Positions 32,364-44,056 of a stretch of DNA of 64,000 nucleotides are shown here, in pieces. The number at the start of each line of letters is the position of its first letter. The stretch's first letter is position 1. The stretch covers positions 620,476-684,475 of the forward strand of contig CAJNDS010001391.1 of NCBI GenBank assembly GCA_905221605.1. The letters are read 5' to 3'. Origin of the DNA: Symbiodinium natans. Taxonomy: Eukaryota > Sar > Dinophyceae > Suessiales > Symbiodiniaceae. Below the pieces are notes generated by a model. The model saw only the letters and a list, made by a program, of their open reading frames with translations, had not been told where the DNA came from and ran no database searches. A program made the translations under genes and the position numbers.

Positions 32364-34501
32364 CTGTGCCCCTCGCATTGGACCAAGGATGGAGGCCGGA
32401 TTCTCGAAGGCTGTGGCAGAGGAGCTGTACAGCAAGTGCGACCAAGATCGCGATGGCGACTTTGCTGCTTTTTGTGTGCCATCAGAGTGCACCAGAGCAC
32501 GAGATTCGCAAGTCCAGCAGAATTTGCAGCGTATGCCGGCGGATCTATTTAGTGTGTGGGTTGCGTCAAGTTGTGTGTTCTCCTCGAGTTTCGTTGAGGT
32601 GAGGTGAACTACCAGGACATTGGATGGCTCGTGTCAGACAACCTGGCCACCGTCGAGCAAGTGTAACTCCGCTGCAGTGGCGAAGAGATGTCGCTAAAGG
32701 ATTAGTAGTTCTTGGCATGCGTGCGTCGTACGTCCCAGCAAGCAGGAAGCAGACCTACCAGAAGGGTGTGCAGAAGAAGGCAGCTGATCAGCATTACCTA
32801 GCACGTTGTGCCAGATGTGAACAGGTCACACACAGCAGACCCGACAGTCCGGATGGGCAAGCTATGGCCAGCTGTGTGAGAGCATCCGAAGCGTTTTAAA
32901 CACTGAGGTGGAGGATGTCAGCTGGAGCGAGGATTGGAAGGCCGATGTCTCCAAACTTCTGAAACGGCGCGGTTTCAAAGAAGAGGAGGAAGGCCTCTCG
33001 GCTTGAATCACTTGAAGTTTGTCGACGCATCTTGCCCTGATGGTGCCGAAGGCTTAAAATACCACGCAAAAAACGCAGCTGGAGAGACCATCGCTCTCAA
33101 AGAGATTCTCAAGGACAAGACGGCCTCACTGGATTCCAAGAACTTTCCCATCACGCTCCACTTGCAGGCCCTCTTCTGATCACCTCCTCTCCCCGCTGAA
33201 CCCCTTGAACCTGAACAACCCAAGCCTGAAAACAGCTCTTCTTTCCCGAAGTGATCTCAGCTCCGCGAGGCCTCCAACGTGACCGTGGGCGTCTCAGTGA
33301 CTCTCTCGACTCGGCCCTCTCTGCTCTTTCGAGAAGACAGAAGCACTCCCAAAGACACTCCTTGGATGCTCAGGTGGTGGATTGTGACGAGAAGGGCCTG
33401 GGTCAGCTGGTCCCCAGCTCAGTTGTGCCACAAAGCCTCCCCCCGGTCGCAGAACAGTCACTGGAGGATCCGAAGCGCTCCCAAGAGCACTGACATCTTG
33501 AACAGCACCCAAGGTCGATACCTTCCTGGCCTGGGATGCTTGGAGAAGTTAGTGAAAGCCTGTGCACTTTGGGGGGGGCGGGGGGGGCGGGGACGGTGCC
33601 TTCTGCCATGGGCTCCCGGTGAGGACAAGAATGGCGACGGAAGCGTTTCCTCAGAAGAGATGTCGCAGGTTCTGAAGCAGGTCAACCCCAAGTTCACGGA
33701 GGCCATCTCCGGACATCCCACCACGCATGACCAATATTGATTGTGCTAATGCCAATTGCCAATTGGTGAACTTGAACGTCAAGTGGGTGGCGGAACAGCG
33801 GAGTCGCATGGCCTGCCCCCCAGCTCCATTTGGGCGATTCTTGGCACCCCGCTCTCCAAGAGCACCAAGACGTGCTGTGGCCCTACCCCCCCTCCGCCTC
33901 ACACTCGCCTCCGTATTGTCCGATTCTCGCACCTCGAAGTGCTTGACACGGAGCAGCCCACGCGAGCACGTGGCTGCACACAGCCTCACGGACACAGGCT
34001 TTTGCCGGGCACAAATTATCGACGACTGCCTCGCAGAAGATTTGAAGGACAGCAGTGCTGTCGTCACATCGGGTCCGGTCCAGCTGCACCCTTGAATGCT
34101 AGGCTGCGCTCACATTCAGGCTGAACCTTCCTTGCCACAAAGTTTGCGAGACTGGCAAACCCTCGCCAAATTGTGATTCTTGTTTGAATGTTTGTTTGCA
34201 CAAGGTGTAGCTTTGACAGCCATGAGCATTTGATCGAGAGTATGCAGGTCACTCTGAAGAAGATCTTCGCTGAAATCGACGTCAATGGTGATGGAGTAAT
34301 TGCATCTCAGCAAGCAGCAAGTACATGACCAGTTGCCCTAACTATCTCAAGTATCCCCAATGCCCGAAGTGCTTGTGGTGTGACCCTGAGGATCTGCAGG
34401 AATTCGTGTCCTGGCTCTCTGGGGAGAACTTAAAAAAGAAGAAGATGAAGAAGAAGGCCAAGGTCGGAGGGAGCACGGGGGAGCCCCAAAAGGCTCGATA
34501 A
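29460..34501 (+). CDS. Multi-exon EF-hand calcium-binding protein(s)
   Basis: Exons with EF-hand loops occur in order on the plus strand: 29460-29540 (AVEDSPSAWKMPLGEPE); 29652-29737 after TCTCCAG|G (VKLIFDLLDVDHSGKIDAEE, a full loop DVDHSGKIDAEE); 29824-29914 (VHALIDQFDKNKAGRLKRF); about 29985-30057 (KDGELSIVEFWSWVNG, the second half of a loop with its F helix); 32383-32475 (AVAEELYSKCDQDRDGDF); 32603-32660 (VNYQDIGWLVSDNLATVEQV); about 32890-33005 (EVEDVSWSEDWKADVSKLL); 33616-33720 (DKNGDGSVSSEEMSQVLKQ); 34233-34310 (TLKKIFAEIDVNGDGVIAS); 34331-34501 (LQEFVSWLSGENL, then a Lys-rich tail and stop). EFWSWV, IGWLVS and EFVSWL recur at equivalent positions, so the protein is built from repeated EF-hand modules. 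Length, two stops in the inferred frames and the 2.3 kb gap at 30.1-32.4 kb leave open whether this is one gene or two neighbours. No kinase or other catalytic domain was seen. The product would bind Ca2+. Confidence 0.6.
30070..32250. other. Gap between EF-hand exons
   Basis: Long intron or intergenic DNA. A (TA)n block is at 30979-31020. One possible exon at about 31115-31260 (KEAEEAKAAEEAPLLGFFF) follows CCGCCAG|G. Otherwise no coding signal; 31530-32100 appears empty. Confidence 0.45.
30978..31020. repeat. (AT)n palindromic block
   Basis: Two (AT)n runs separated by ACC, so the whole block is self-complementary and can extrude as a cruciform. Confidence 0.92.
32268..32360 (+). repeat. 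Poly-G tract of about 95 bases before an EF-hand exon
   Basis: Almost pure G broken by single C or A. It ends in GGCAG at 32361-32362, which is the acceptor side of the next exon (APRIGPRMEAGFSKAVAEEL). The expected pyrimidine tract is therefore replaced by purine. Tract length is likely to be inaccurate in any assembly. Confidence 0.9.
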
Positions 34502-35254
34502 TAAGTCGATCCAACTGTGCTATGCTCTGCTATGCCCCATATGATGGTTAGACAGGGCTCGTTTTGTTTTGATTGAGAGAACCCCAAGTTGCATTTGCTT
34601 GACAGCGGCAGCGGGGTTCCGGCATGTCCGGCCAACTGTTGATAGTCGGAAGCCGTGGAAGCCCTTTTCATCGCGGTTCGCTTCTTTGTGTGCATCTGTG
34701 ACCGCCTTGGGCATCCAACGAGTTTCAGTACGGTGCCCAGTGGCTGCGAACGTCGCAGGAGGAGCAAGATTCCAAGATCGCGCTGACGCTGCATCGCACC
34801 TGGTCTCAAACTTGAGAAGGGCAGAAGGGAGGTCCAATGAAGCCCATGGACGCCCGGTCTTGACTCTTCATGTTGCAAGCATCTCGCACCCGAGGCAAAC
34901 GTGCAGAGGAAGCGAAGGAGCTCAAGCTCCTCGACGGGTTTATGCAGGCGATGAGTTCTGGCGTGCAAGCTGCCATCCAGCCGCCTCTTGGCCCCACTCT
35001 TTTTTACCGAAAGCGCCCCGTTGCTGCAAGCTCACCTGTTTTTATTTTACATATTTTTTCCCTTTGGAAGCCAAGGAAGAAGCTGGAGGCGCGGGCGTGG
35101 CCGGAACTTCCACTTAAAGTGCACTGAGCAGAGTGTTGTCATGAGGTGTATTGCGGCAAGCTGAACCCGGGAAGCAACGCAGCTCGGAGAAATACGCCCG
35201 GAGAATCCCGGAGAGAATGCAGAGCAGAGCAGTGGAGAAAGTAGTGACACCGTA
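34502..35254 (+). CDS. Coding-like exons after the EF-hand gene, unrecognised
   Basis: At about 34873-34985 a helical stretch reads TRGKRAEEAKELKLLDGFMQ then AMSSGVQAAIQP, in the frame that opens at 34870. A short final exon may follow the T-rich tract at about 35030-35075, ending AKEEAGGAGVAGTST at TAA (35114-35116). The overlapping 182-codon frame at 34569-35117 is Ser/Arg/Cys-rich and probably partly shadow. No family recognised. Confidence 0.3.
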
Positions 35255-35617
35255 GTGGACAGCTGCGACGTGTTTCGCCGCGTGGAGCGTCCTCGCGTCC
35301 TCTCCTCAGAGGCCACCTGCTCTTCTTGCAGCGGCCGACATGGCTGGGTTTGCCATGCCTGTGTCAGGGCTGCAAAGAGGGTCAAAGAGCAACTTTATCA
35401 TGCACGGCGTCATGAGGCGTATCAAGCTCTATATACCGTCCTTCCTAGGGAACCGAATACGCGCTGCTGTCTCCAGGTGGCTTCGTGTCGTTCTGGGATA
35501 CCTGCATCAACGACTGCAGTGTTAGCTCCTATGGATGGATGCTTTGCGCAATTCAAGTGCAAGCTTAGAAGCTGCCCGAGAGTTGAACATCCTCCTGCAA
35601 GCCCAACTGCAATCTAA
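35255..35617 (+). CDS. Cys/Arg-rich open frame, unrecognised
   Basis: 120 codons with a CxxC...CxxC pair (ATCSSCSGRHGWVCHACVRA) followed by a basic helix (KRVKEQLYHARRHEAYQALY). It may be a zinc-binding exon. In another frame the tail (35540-35615) reads SSASLEAARELNILLQAQLQ and ends SKDLPQ at a stop, also protein-like, so two exons or frames may be involved. Confidence 0.3.
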   Translation: MDSCDVFRRVERPRVLSSEATCSSCSGRHGWVCHACVRAAKRVKEQLYHARRHEAYQALYTVLPREPNTRCCLQVASCRSGIPASTTAVLAPMDGCFAQFKCKLRSCPRVEHPPASPTAI

Positions 35618-37067
35618 GGACTTGCCTCAGTAGCTTGGCTGAGAAAGCAGTCGTTTGGGAATCTGGGAACCAGATGGAAGCATGCGCAAAAAGTGGAAGG
35701 GCTTCATGGCAGTGAAAGTGTGACAATGCCTTTGTGGTGCTGAGCACAGCGAGGGTACAGTCGGGGAATCTCGCCTGAACGACCTCTGTTGCCCGTAGAT
35801 TCGTGCGTTGGTTAGGTGGGAAGTGCCCCAAGAAGAAATGTGGCTGCAAGAAGAAGCCCGACTTCTGGAGACCTGCCGGCACTGCAGAGTTAGTGGGGGA
35901 ATCTTGTGTGTGTGTGTGTGTGTCAGCGCAGTCTTTGAAGCCAACTCTTGTCTGGGAGCCGTAGCATACTTGTCTCGCGTTTCATCCCCATTTCAGGGAC
36001 CATTGGGGCTCCCTCCGCTCCCACCCCTTCGCTCCCTCCGCTCCCTCCTCGTGGGCTTAGGCAAAGATCTGGTTTCACCTGCACCATGGCGACGGTCGCC
36101 TTGGATGTTGAGCACATAATTGCTAGCGCCAGCTCCTCGATTTTGTGGGACAACCTGCCCGGACTGCTGTTGATGACCTGACGCTCAGGCTAAAACAGCT
36201 GCTGGATAGCTGTGCTTGGCTGCGCCACACTTTGTTTCACGGATGTAGCATTAGGAATAGAGACTCCTTCCAAAGGAAGAAGTGCAACAGTCATGAGCCA
36301 GCATAGACGAGCACAGCGTCAGCATAGAGATTGCATTATCGGCTGAAGATTCTGCAAGGGTAACCTGCAAATATCTACCAGCTGTGCTCGAGTCTTATGA
36401 CCCCATGGGTAGATCATGTTTGTTGCCCAAGGAAAAGGCCTCACTCTCATGTTTTTGGGCTCAGCCATCGACACCCCAGAGTAGTCAACGCTGTGGATGT
36501 GACCTGTGTTTGTGTGCTTGTGCGTGCTTGATGTGGATTCACCCCTGGGACTTCAAATCGTCCAGACCATGACCATGTGCACGTGGATTGCTAGTTGAGG
36601 ACTCACGGAGAGTCACAGCCGGCCTGTCATCTGGCAACACTTGAAGCATAGTCACATCTCGTCGTTTTCAGCCCACGCCGCATTGGGACAGCCGACAATG
36701 GCCGCAAACCATTGTCCATGAGAGTCCAGCAGGAGCTCCCAGCAAAAGCTGATGCAGGAGACAAGCACTTTTATTCAAGTTTGAACATTTCTTGGGTTTT
36801 GTGGCTAAGTGAAGTCCACTGCTGCACGTTCTGCACCAGTACCTGCTGGCACTCGGCGGTGTGGTGGTCGTGGCCGGCTGCATGCGCATCAGTTTGGAAA
36901 CTCGTTTGACTGGTTCATTGCACGAATACTTGGATGACCCTTCACTTCATGTGTGCAGAAATACAGGTTTCGTCGATCTTGGCAGCGCTCGGGTTCCGTG
37001 GAAGGCCACAGGCGCATATTGCTGCGCCCATCGCCCTCTGGCAACAAGCAAACCTGGGACTTTTCAG
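35618..37067. other. Upstream of the Hsp70 gene, no gene named
   Basis: At about 35820-35880 a Lys/Cys-rich stretch (GKCPKKKCGCKKKPDFW) may be an exon, followed by a GT run at 35905. At about 36080-36180 a frame reads MATVALDVEHIIASASSSIL and stops. 36200-37060 shows no coding signal apart from the frame leading into the Hsp70 exon. Confidence 0.4.
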
Positions 37068-40000
37068 GTTGTGGGCATTGATTTGGGAACGACCTTTTCC
37101 GTCGTTGCGTTGAAAGCAACCGACGGGGTGCTCCCTGCAGATGCTCATGCTCGCTGTCATCTGCCTGCCATGTTGGCAATAGTTGACGTGTGAGTTCTTG
37201 CCAGACCATCTCCATCATCCCAGACCATGTTACGGGCAAGCAGCTTCTACCGTCCGATGCCCATTCCCACTCTGCCCACTCTGTACAAGTAGTGTCTGCT
37301 GTTACGTCGGTGACTTCTGTGGGTCTTCTGGCAAAGGTCGGTCGTGACCTTTATGGCCGATGGGAAGATTATTGTAGGTGACGGAGCAGTCGAGAATCGA
37401 GGCACTGAAAGCCTTTGCAGTCCTGCCCAAGCAACATATCCTAGAGCCGCGTGTCGCAGGCCGGTACCCCCAGCACACGATCTTCAACGCCAAGCGATTC
37501 ATCGGGCGAAGGCTTGGGGAGGCACCGATGTTTCAGGATTGCTGTGTGAGTTCTGAAGCTTCTAAGGCTTCTACTCAAGGCTTCTCTGCGTTCTGCGAGG
37601 TCTCCTTAGAAGCTGGCACCCACGCCTACCACGTGCCTTTGCTGCATGGGCCGCTCCCGTTCATTCTGTGAGTGTTCGGATGATTCGTTGCTGTCCAACA
37701 GTCTTCTCTTCTCGCTTGAGATCGCTGTTTTGACATTTGAAGTGACATCGCTGCCTCGAGGTCTCTGCGAACTTCACCAAAGACTCCCGAAGTCCCTCTG
37801 CCACCGATCTCAGTGGTCCGGCTGCGGTCTCAGACTTTTCAGCTCCAACACAGGAAAACATTTCCAAAGAAGCTTCGGGCCTATTTACACACCCGCAGCC
37901 AGTAATGAGGCAGGCTTTGCCGTCGCCTTTGCGGACGGCACCGAGAGGCACCGGTTGGTTCCGAAATTCTCAAAAACTCTGTCAGCACGACCCAATCCTC
38001 GCCAAGCAACAAGTGGAAGGGGAGGTCTCGGCACATGTCTGCACCTGTCTGCGCATGATCCGGAGCAGAGGTGGATCTCTCCGGTAGAGGTTGGTGCGGA
38101 AGTTGTCCGAGCCTCGGCGGTGGGAGATTCTGCTTCCCAGAGGCCATCATCAAACATCTCCATGGGCTGAAGCGCGAAACGTGGCTCAGGTCAGGCACAT
38201 GCGGCGTTCAGTTTCTCGTCATCTTGGCCAGGTCCTTAAAGCTCGCGCAAGCGGAGTCATTTGCTGGAGATTGTCAGCCCCCTATCCCACTCAGCCTCTG
38301 AGCATGTGGAATCAAGGCTTCGAAATATCGCGAGTCGTGATCTGTGTGATGACCCAAGCTCGGCTCATGCCGTGTGGTGTTGCGTTGCTGGCCATGCTGA
38401 TCCTCAACAACAAATATACTGCTAACAACAGCTTAATACTGAGTGATGCAAGTATCTATCCGGGTTTCCGTTCTGAGGTTCCTGCCAAGTTTGGCGTTGC
38501 TGAAACCAAGGCAGGAAGTCTTCAAGCTTCATTTGGGGCCTCTGTGTCTTTCTGGAGACTGGTATAGGCAACGCAAGAATCCTTCGAGCGGGCTGGGATG
38601 AAGGTCATGCGCATCCTCGAGGAGATGACTTCGTGCACAGTCAAACAACATCAGCGCAGGGTGTAGGATGTTGCCGGAAACGGAATCCTGCACACACCCT
38701 CACCAGCAGAACAGTTTCAGGGTCTCGTTCTGAAAACTTGGACGGGCTGGCCCAGCATTGCCTCAAACCCGAACCTTCTTTAATCGCCGCAGGCTGAAAT
38801 TCCAGTTCAACTCTTGTCAGTGCTCTCAGAGAACAGAACTCTCTAACGTTGCTGCTGGTGAACTTCGCTCAAGTATGCAAGTAGCAACTCAGCGACATTA
38901 ATTCGCATCTTTAGTTTCTGTGACTGTGACTTATTGCGAGGCTCCAGTAGCATGCGCTCTCCGACACCCGAAATACAGAGGTGCTTCATCAGAAGCGGGG
39001 GCGGCACCAAACTCTGCATTGCACTGCCTTTGCGTTAGAAAAGGTTGAATGTACAACTTATCTTGAGGAAGGGGAACCAACAGCGCCGTTTGTGACACCA
39101 CAAGATACGAAGACGACGCTTAAGACGTGTGAGGCCCGACGCCCCCTTATGAAGCCTGCTGCTGCAGTGCAGGAGCCAACAGCAGCAGCGGTGGCGTACA
39201 ACCTACACCAAGGCCAAAACACAGCTACAATTTTATGTATTGCCAAAGACGCATCTTTTAGGGCCTTTCATATGACCTGCCGTAGAGACGACAATGGTGG
39301 TGCCAGGGAAGTTAATGGGCAAGATTTGGGCAGGCTCTATTCAGCTTTTCCTGTAGGTGAGGGCGTGAGGCATGCTTGGAGCCCAGCGGACGTGCTTTCA
39401 GCTGCTTTCCTGTGGCCTGTGCCACGGCCTCCCGAGGCGCCGTGCGTAGTGCGGCTAAGGTGCTGGTCTATGATATTGGCGGCGGCACGTTGGACACCTC
39501 CTTGCTTTACATGAACGGGAATGCGGCCAGAGTCCCCAGGACACACGTCCGTAAGACGCACGAGAGCTGAATGGCCACCTCTGTCAGGTGAGCGTTCTCA
39601 GCGTTGCTGGAGATGACCACCTTGGCGGCTCGGACTTTGACACCCAGCATCTTGGTAGCATGCGGCGTTGCTGGCATCCTGGCAGTCTGGGTTGAGATCA
39701 TCTGAGACATGGCGCATGTTGCCGCGCTTGGCCACAGACATCTTGACAGTTTTTTGCACCTGCCACTTGAGAGCTGCGAGAGAGGGAAAGCGCAACCAGA
39801 TCTGCGTTCTCGTGGAAGCCGAGGATGCGGCGGCTGCTGGAGTCGAAGCTGGCCTGGGTTCCCACTTCCCTTTGTGAGCGGTTTTGTTGGGGTGGGGGGA
39901 GGGGGGGGGGGTGGAGGGATTTTGGGGGGGGACATCGGGGGGGAGGGGGGGGGGTTTTCGGGGGGACTTTGGGTCCTGAGGAGCGCGGCGAAGCGCGGAC

Positions 40001-42190
40001 GTCGGCCGCTGGGGTCGGAAAGGCTTGGACGCAGCTGTAGGCCGTTCAAGAAATTCCGATACCATTGCTATGTACTCTTAGTTTGCCTTATTTCGCAATT
40101 TGTATGAATTCTTTGAGGTAAACTTGCTTTTTGTATATCATATGTTCTACATATTTCTACTTTTGTATAGATATACACATAAGTTTTTGTCTTGTTTAGA
40201 TACGTATAACCTACATGACGATCCTGAAAACTTCATTGCAATGAAGAATGATACAACAACTAATGCAAGTGGATTAGAAACATTGGAATATAGCCTTTCC
40301 GGAAAATAGGTCTATCATTAAACAGCTTGTCCTTTAGGAAGATAATTCATGTGTCCTTTGCTCGCAGACTGATTAGTGGAATTCGAGGTTGGTCTTTCAT
40401 TCGCTACTACTTCTTGATTGTAGGCCAGGTTCAACAGAATCGAGAAGGGCGCATACAATTACCTAAACATCTGTTTGATGCAGGAAGTCAGCTACTGATA
40501 TCAGCTTTTGTTGTTTTTGTCTACATCAGTTAGTAATACTTGCCGTAGAAAGACGACTGAATGAACGGAGCGCATAAAATATGTCTTTCATGCTACGCTC
40601 TGTTGAGTTGGGCGAGATTGCCAGCGTGCTTCACACGGCTTGTTTGTAGATTGTTTCATATCTATGTGAGCCCAACGCCCCGTGACACAGTATCCCTCAA
40701 CATCCCTCAACACACTGAGGCGAGCTGATGCCCAGTCCCGCAGAGCATTGCAGTTCGTATGGTGATTACTGTTGGTGGATCACACCACGAACCACAGGGA
40801 TACCACAATGGCTGGGGTAGTGGGGGGGGGGGGAGGTAATTTCAGAAGCGTGTGGAGTAACAATACTTCTAATCGTACTTTCTCCTCAGTTGGATTGGCA
40901 ATGATTGGCTCATCCGTATGGAGTTGAATTTGAGGAAGGGGGGCAGCGTTGAGTTTCCTCCCAGACTTGCAGACTTGCAGGAAAGCTGTGACAGCTCGGG
41001 GCTCCACATCTTGGCGGAAGCCGTCAAGATCAGGCCTCCTGCGCTTGCAGCAATGAGCGCAATGTGTCTTTCTACTTCTCACGTCTCACGTGTTGTGAAC
41101 ATGTATGGCAAATGTTCAAATGTAGCAAGCAGATTCAAGTAGATGGTTCAGAGCCGGGGGTGATGAAGACTCGGCATGGACGTTTCAGCAAAATGTCGTG
41201 CAGGCTGAGCAACAACAGTCAGGCTGAAGCGATCTGCGAGGGGCTCAGACGAGCCTGTTCAAGTTTCCAAAACTCCATAAGTCTATAACCCCATATCTCC
41301 AAAACCTTAGCACTACCGGCTTTCACTTGTGCCCACACACCATGTGTCAGTTGCTGGACCTGCAATAACTCGTCATGACGATGACATCTGCCCTACATTT
41401 TTGGGTGTTGGGCCCGAAGCTCTCTTAGTAGGAGTAGCTGTTTGGCAATAGACTCAATAGACTCAATAGAGGCCTTTGCAGGTTAATTGTTATCCGAGTT
41501 TTGTGATGTTGTCATGCACCGCTGCCAGAATGGATCGTCGACACCCCGAGGTCACAGTGATGGAATCGACCGAGTGCTGGTTCGAAGCCCGGTTGAAGCA
41601 GAGTTCTTTCTGCAATGCCTCCATGCGTTTCCGCCACAATGTCGCGGCTGGACACTACATTGGAAGCGATTCTGAGGTCGTGACCCGCGCGGAGTTTGAA
41701 GAAAGCGCCGCGGAGCTTTTCGGACGCGCCATGGCGCCCGTTCAGAAGGCCAGACGAATTTCACGATATATGTGTGGTCAGTCAGCGCTCTGATAAGATG
41801 ATACGAGCCTTTTCATACTGACGGTCAAGATGGGGTGGTGGGGTTGCTGGTGGGAGGTGCTTGTCTTTCTGCAGGTTTTAGACGACCAGATGATGACCGC
41901 TGACTATATTGACGATGTCGTGCTCGTTGGCGGCGCGTCATGGCCTCTCATGGGTGAAGATGTGGTGAAGGTACACCATCACGCGCAGAATCATGCACAA
42001 TCAGCCATCTAAGGTCTCGAATGCCAAAGCTGCGCGAGCTGCTGCAGGAGTTCTTCGGGTTCCGATCCAAGATCCATGGCACCGGAATGGTCTCGGATCT
42101 GACTTGAAACTCCTGAGGCCGACAAAGCGGCTACACACAGAAATTGACCCAGACATCACTGTTGCTTGGGGTGCCGCCTGTCAAAAAAGC
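37068..42190 (+). CDS. Hsp70-family chaperone, HSPA13/STCH-like, many exons
   Basis: The Hsp70 nucleotide-binding domain is spread over about 15 short exons in correct order. 37068-37127: VVGIDLGTTFSVVALKATDG (phosphate loop 1), after TTTTCAG|G. 37205-37257: TISIIPDHVTGKQLLPS. About 37340-37398: VTFMADGKIIVGDGAVEN. About 37430-37545: TIFNAKRFIGRRLGEAPMFQ. About 37890-37975: GFAVAFADGTERHRLVP. About 38066-38115: ISPVEVGAEVVR. About 38473-38517: EVPAKFGVAETKA. 38569-38625: ATQESFERAGMKVMRILEE. About 39168-39235: EPTAAAVAYNLHQGQ. 39449-39538: AAKVLVYDIGGGTLDTSLLY (phosphate loop 2). 39588-39667: VSVLSVAGDDHLGGSDFDTQ. About 41663-41750: VTRAEFEESAAELFGRAMAP. 41875-41945: VLDDQMMTADYIDDVVLVGG. 42014-42070: RMPKLRELLQEFFGF. 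About 42138-42190: EIDPDITVAWGAACQ. The wording of several segments (VPAxF, IGGGTLD, ELLQEFFG, DPDxxVAxGAA) and an end soon after the ATPase domain favour the HSPA13/STCH branch, which lacks a peptide-binding domain. I saw no substrate-binding domain downstream. Family function: ER-associated ATPase/chaperone. Confidence 0.85.
39886..39968 (+). repeat. G-rich tract in an Hsp70 intron
   Basis: TTTTGTTGGGGTGGGG followed by repeated runs of 6 to 9 G. It resembles the start of the tract at 20600 (TTTTGTTTGGGG), so it may be a recurrent intronic motif. Confidence 0.85.
40045..40560. other. AT-rich island inside the Hsp70 gene
   Basis: About 500 bases with clearly lower GC than the surroundings, for example TTTTGTATATCATATGTTCT. 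It contains two short open frames (40100-40309 and 40327-40533), the second reading NREGRIQLPKHLFDAGSQL. It may be an organelle-derived or viral-like insertion, or only an AT-rich intron; no mitochondrial or plastid gene is recognised. Confidence 0.4.
40818..40836 (+). repeat. Poly-G run
   Basis: GGGGTAGTGGGGGGGGGGGG, a further short G tract in the same long intron. Confidence 0.8.
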
Positions 42191-44056
42191 AGTCGCGTTG
42201 CTGACTCAAAGTGCCTTTTTTTGAGCTGCAGCCGCAGCCCCCCTGGAAGGTGCAGCAAGCGTGCTTGACTGAGTGCTTTGCCTCAGAGCGGCAGTGGGAA
42301 ATCAGCAAAATGCGTGCGGGCATCGTAACAGATTGCATCAAAAGTTTCTCTTTGAGATGTGCAAGTTGGTGGAAGAAGCGAAGTGAGCGAAGTCTGACCT
42401 GTCTCCGAGGCCTCAGCTTTTCCCCTCGTCGGAAGATGAGAGCACTTAAGGGCGTAGCTTGTGTAGCTTTTGTGCAGCTTTTGTGCAGCTTAAGTGCAGC
42501 TGCACGCTACTCGTAGGGCTCTGCTTGACCCAAGCCTCGACCTCGCAGATGGAGGGCGAGAGCAAAATGGCAAGTGCAGGGTCAAGAGTCAAGAGGCTTG
42601 ATGAAGTTTTCCTGCAGTTCTTCGGTAAGTTCACATCGTCCCTGCGTACCCAGAGCACGATAGCCACAGAGACCGGTGGCTTCAAAGCCGGCAATGTGCG
42701 GGACACATGCAGAAGTGGCCACGAGGTCACGAGGCGAAGGAGAAATCGATTTCACGTCGTCAAGAGACACCTTTCGAAGCGCATGGCCGCATGACCGCAT
42801 AGCCGCATAGCCATGCACGAAGGCCTTGAAGAGGTCAGGACTTCGGCAGTGCCCTCGAAGGCGGCGAGAGGCACCATGACTTTTTTGAGCGCCGTGTCAG
42901 TCAGTTGACGCCCACTTTCGCACAAGAGGCGGCTGTGAGCAAGCGACCCGAAATGCGTTCGAGTCTGAAGCCAAGTACCCGGCCGTGAGCGCACCGCACG
43001 GATGACCACCGCGCGGTGCCGGCGGTCGCATCTGAGCAGGTCCAGCATTGAGAGGAAGGCAGCATTTGTCCATATGCGTGGGTATGCCAAGAGTGGTCCT
43101 CTCACTCTCACAGTTCAGACCAAGGCATTCCGGCTTGTAAAGCCAAGCATGCACGGGCAGGTCGAAAAACATGCCCGCAACATAATATGTCGTGACGAAG
43201 TATTGCTCTTCCTTGCCGCGTTGCAAGCTGCACGAAGCATCTGTCGTAAATCGATGTGAATCGCCTGTTGCCTTCGACTCAAACAGCCGTGTACCAGCTG
43301 TGCACCAGTTGCGCGCTAGCACCAGCTTGACTGTCCGCAGGGCATGTTCCTTCCGCAATGAGAGCTGGCGAGCCGGGTTCGCGGTGTACGTGCACGCCAG
43401 CGTGGACATCGTGTGAGAGGGGAAGCGCTGCCAGACAAGCTCGGGCCCTCGCTGGTTGTCGAATCGGCTGATGGCAGCGTCATGATGCCGCACCGATTTC
43501 AGGCCCCAAACAGGAGGCGGTGCGATGTAACACAGCCGGAGGCTTGCAATCGGAGGGTTGTCGTCCGCAACAGTGTTATCCGCGAGGTGGATGGCACATA
43601 ACCCATTGTGAGCACGTGATTGAACAAATTGAACAAACCCAACAAGATTTCAAGTGATGGTGTGGCGCATGATGCAACAACTCTGCTGCCAAATGACGTT
43701 CATCAGCCGCTTCGTTCACCTTCGTCGTTCGAATGGAGTTACCTTGTTGCCGGCGAACAATTAGGTGTAGCAAACTCATCCATCGTGGCCGTGGCGCTGC
43801 ATGTCCAGGTGCGAGCATCAACTGGCTGGCTGCACCTTTGTGCCCCTCCATGCCCACAACTCGCATCTGTGTGTTCTAAGAAAACGCCGCTGCTCCAAGT
43901 TGCTAGTGGATATTCGTCGCAATCGCAAATGTCGCAGCATGTGGTCACACACAGCCTTTGATACAACCATTTCGTGTCGGAACGCTTTTTTTCGTCACGA
44001 TGCAGCCGATGAGTTGTCATGGGTTAATTCTCCCGTGACAACTCAGCCCTTCCAAA
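42191..44056. other. No recognisable gene
   Basis: A 198-codon minus-strand frame (42897-43493) and a 113-codon plus-strand frame (43620-43961) are open but carry no motif and show no splice pattern. Short duplications occur (GTAGCTTTTGTGCAGCTTTTGTGCAGC at about 42459-42489, CGCATGACCGCATAGCCGCATAG at about 42786-42810). Confidence 0.45.

Noticed and set aside
32220-32602. Gly-rich and Pro-rich frames across the G run
   Set aside because: Artefacts of the poly-G tract.
42897-43493. 198-codon minus-strand frame
   Set aside because: Open but without motif or protein-like pattern; such lengths occur by chance in GC-rich DNA.
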